Shown: in pieces, positions 62,973 through 64,000 of the stretch
Position numbering within the stretch: the stretch's first letter is position 1
How the letters are laid out: each line of letters opens with the position of its first letter
DNA from: Mesostigma viride
Lineage: Eukaryota; Streptophyta; Mesostigmatophyceae; Mesostigmatales; Mesostigmataceae
Length of the DNA stretch: 64,000 nucleotides
Assembly: GCA_009746045.1 (NCBI GenBank)
Contig: RPFO01000774.1
Location: 682,157-746,156 of the forward strand
Direction of reading: 5' to 3'
Notes under the pieces: model-generated
Told to the model about the DNA's origin: nothing
Databases searched by the model: none
Seen by the model: only the letters and a program-made list of their open reading frames with translations
Position numbers and translations under genes: made by a program

Positions 62973-63256
62973 ATGGGCAAGCGTCCGATCAGCGGATGTA
63001 AGTATAAGAATGCAAGTTTGCAAGCTCAAATAGCCGGGGTGCACCCCTCCAAGAAGCAGTTGCTGGAGAAGTATAGGTCTGCAACCAGTCAGGATATTTT
63101 CGAAACAAAAGGAATGCTCAGCTTCTTCAACAAACACCGGGATGACATCCCGCTTACGTTGACGCGATTGATCATTTTTCCTGGCAAGGGTAGCCAGGAA
63201 CACAACAGGGATCATGGCACGGCTACGAAGGCAACTGGTGCACCACAGCGGGGCTA
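62973..63256 (+). CDS. Unrecognised open frame
   Basis: ATG at 62973, about 94 codons, MGKRPISGCKYKNASLQAQI then KKQLLEKYRSATSQDIFETK and FFNKHRDDIPLTLTRLIIF. The composition is protein-like and Lys-rich, but there is no known motif, and its end (GAPQRG, TAG at 63255-63257) coincides with a LINE micro-insertion. It may be an exon or chance. Confidence 0.3.
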
Positions 63257-63301
63257 GTAATTAATTAATTAAACATGCACTCCCGTTGGGGAGTCACGGA
63301 G
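63257..63301 (-). mobile_element. 45-bp micro-insertion: LINE hairpin plus tail
   Basis: Minus strand: CTCCGTGACTCCCCAACGGG, a 10-base linker and TTAATTAATTAATTA. Perfect 11-bp TSD CAGCGGGGCTA at 63246-63256 and 63302-63312. Same length and content as the insertion at 22890-22934, but an independent event at another site. Confidence 0.92.
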
Positions 63302-64000
63302 CAGCGGGGCTACTGCAGGACACATGCTTACCCTTTGGTGATTACAGTGCAGTGCCTCTGTGAATTGTGGCTGGGTTTGGGATGCCCACCTGAATATTTC
63401 ATCGACGAGTTTTCGTGTTGTCCGCTTCGGCCATGGTAGATCCAGGTGGCCATGTTGATATACAACTACGAAGTCACTTACAACAGGGTCATTTAATTTC
63501 TCTTCAATGGGTGGGTTAGGAGAAGAGAGAAGTGGCATTTTGCATTTTCAATCTCCGTGCTGCACTGCTTCTGCTGACGCTTCAGAGTACTTGGTGCCAC
63601 GCATCAATAATGAAACCAAGACAAGCCTGTGAGCACAATGTCATGGAGTGCGTGACAAGACACTCAGTGCTGGCATTGCAAGCAGCCAGAGGGGAGATCG
63701 TCCACGTTGTTCCACAAGCTGGATAATATCCCAACCCAGCCCCTCACCATACCCACTGCAGCATTATTTGTTATCAGATACAATACAGCCTATCATACAG
63801 CCATATCTAACATGTATCTCCTCATTTGGGAAATTGTGCTATGACTCTTTGACACGAAGAGTCGAGTCCTCACACGTTGGGTCCACTATTTCATGTGTGC
63901 GGCGATCTCTCAATTCTCATGGTTTGAATCGTTACTAGGACAATAATTCGGCAAGCCAGTCTAATCTTAAACCCCATACCTCCTGTCTGTTATAGGCACT
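63302..64000. other. No supported gene
   Basis: A minus-strand frame around 63330-63530 (DFVVVYQHGHLDLPW, LVDEIFRWASQTQPQF) looks protein-like and could be an exon, but splice sites and homology are unclear. Confidence 0.3.

Noticed and set aside
62973-63256. Missing HPD exon of the J-domain protein
   Set aside because: The frame here is on the other strand and has no HPD motif; the exon was not found in the window.

Overview
This is nuclear DNA from a eukaryote, most likely a green alga. The reasons are spliceosomal introns (GT-AG, one probable GC-AG), a very dense load of retrotransposons, long tetranucleotide and trinucleotide arrays, and, near the right end, two exons of a J-domain/ferredoxin fusion of the kind known from green-alga and plant chloroplasts. 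I cannot name the species. Nothing prokaryotic (operons, ribosome binding sites, CRISPR) is present.

Layout. 1-3.0 kb: an open frame cut by the left edge, a MITE-like element and featureless DNA. 3.0-6.1 kb: two LINE (non-LTR retrotransposon) fragments, one with a nearly intact reverse transcriptase, and a repeat called X here. 7.4-13.6 kb: a chain of exons of an unrecognised gene; one exon carries an uninterrupted run of about 296 Asn codons, and a 661-bp foldback MITE lies between two duplicated exons. 16.1-21.4 kb: a MULE-type (Mutator-like) transposase gene with a SWIM finger and several small 3' exons, one of them split by a LINE with a 12-bp target-site duplication (TSD). 22.7-26.2 kb: satellite territory (21-bp, 82-bp and TAACGTTA-palindrome arrays) with small LINE insertions. 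26.5-31.4 kb: LINE remnants around a long gene-free stretch. 32.5-33.7 kb: two candidate exons of an unknown gene. 34.9-41.5 kb: a junkyard of LINE fragments. 41.5-44.1 kb: a tandem dimer of a 1.1-kb LTR. 44.15-53.5 kb: a complete but mutated Copia-like LTR retrotransposon. 53.5-60.1 kb: more LINEs, including a complete ORF1-only element, between long GGAT arrays. 60.3-64 kb: a LINE scrap and the J-domain/ferredoxin gene.

LINE families are named here by their 3' ends. A: tail of TTTAA units after a GATCTCC..GGAG hairpin. B: RT family with a TTAA tail after a CTCCC..GGGAG hairpin and a short GATG run in its 3' UTR. C: 3' region with an ACTCC..GGAGT hairpin. ORF1-A and ORF1-B: two L1-type ORF1 families. 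D and E: further RT families. All the well-preserved 3' ends share a small stem-loop with a loop such as AAC just before an A/T-only tail.

The observations most worth a second look are: (i) 45-71 bp insertions consisting of little more than that terminal hairpin plus tail, each with an 11-12 bp TSD, one of which changes the stop codon of the J-domain/ferredoxin gene; (ii) a recurrent 4-bp insertion in which CA becomes CATGCA, which separates paralogous repeat copies; (iii) a Copia-like element whose protease-like domain follows the integrase instead of preceding it; (iv) ORF1-only LINEs; (v) an LTR-LTR dimer with a 2-bp junction and a 4-bp TSD; (vi) the 296-residue poly-Asn exon.
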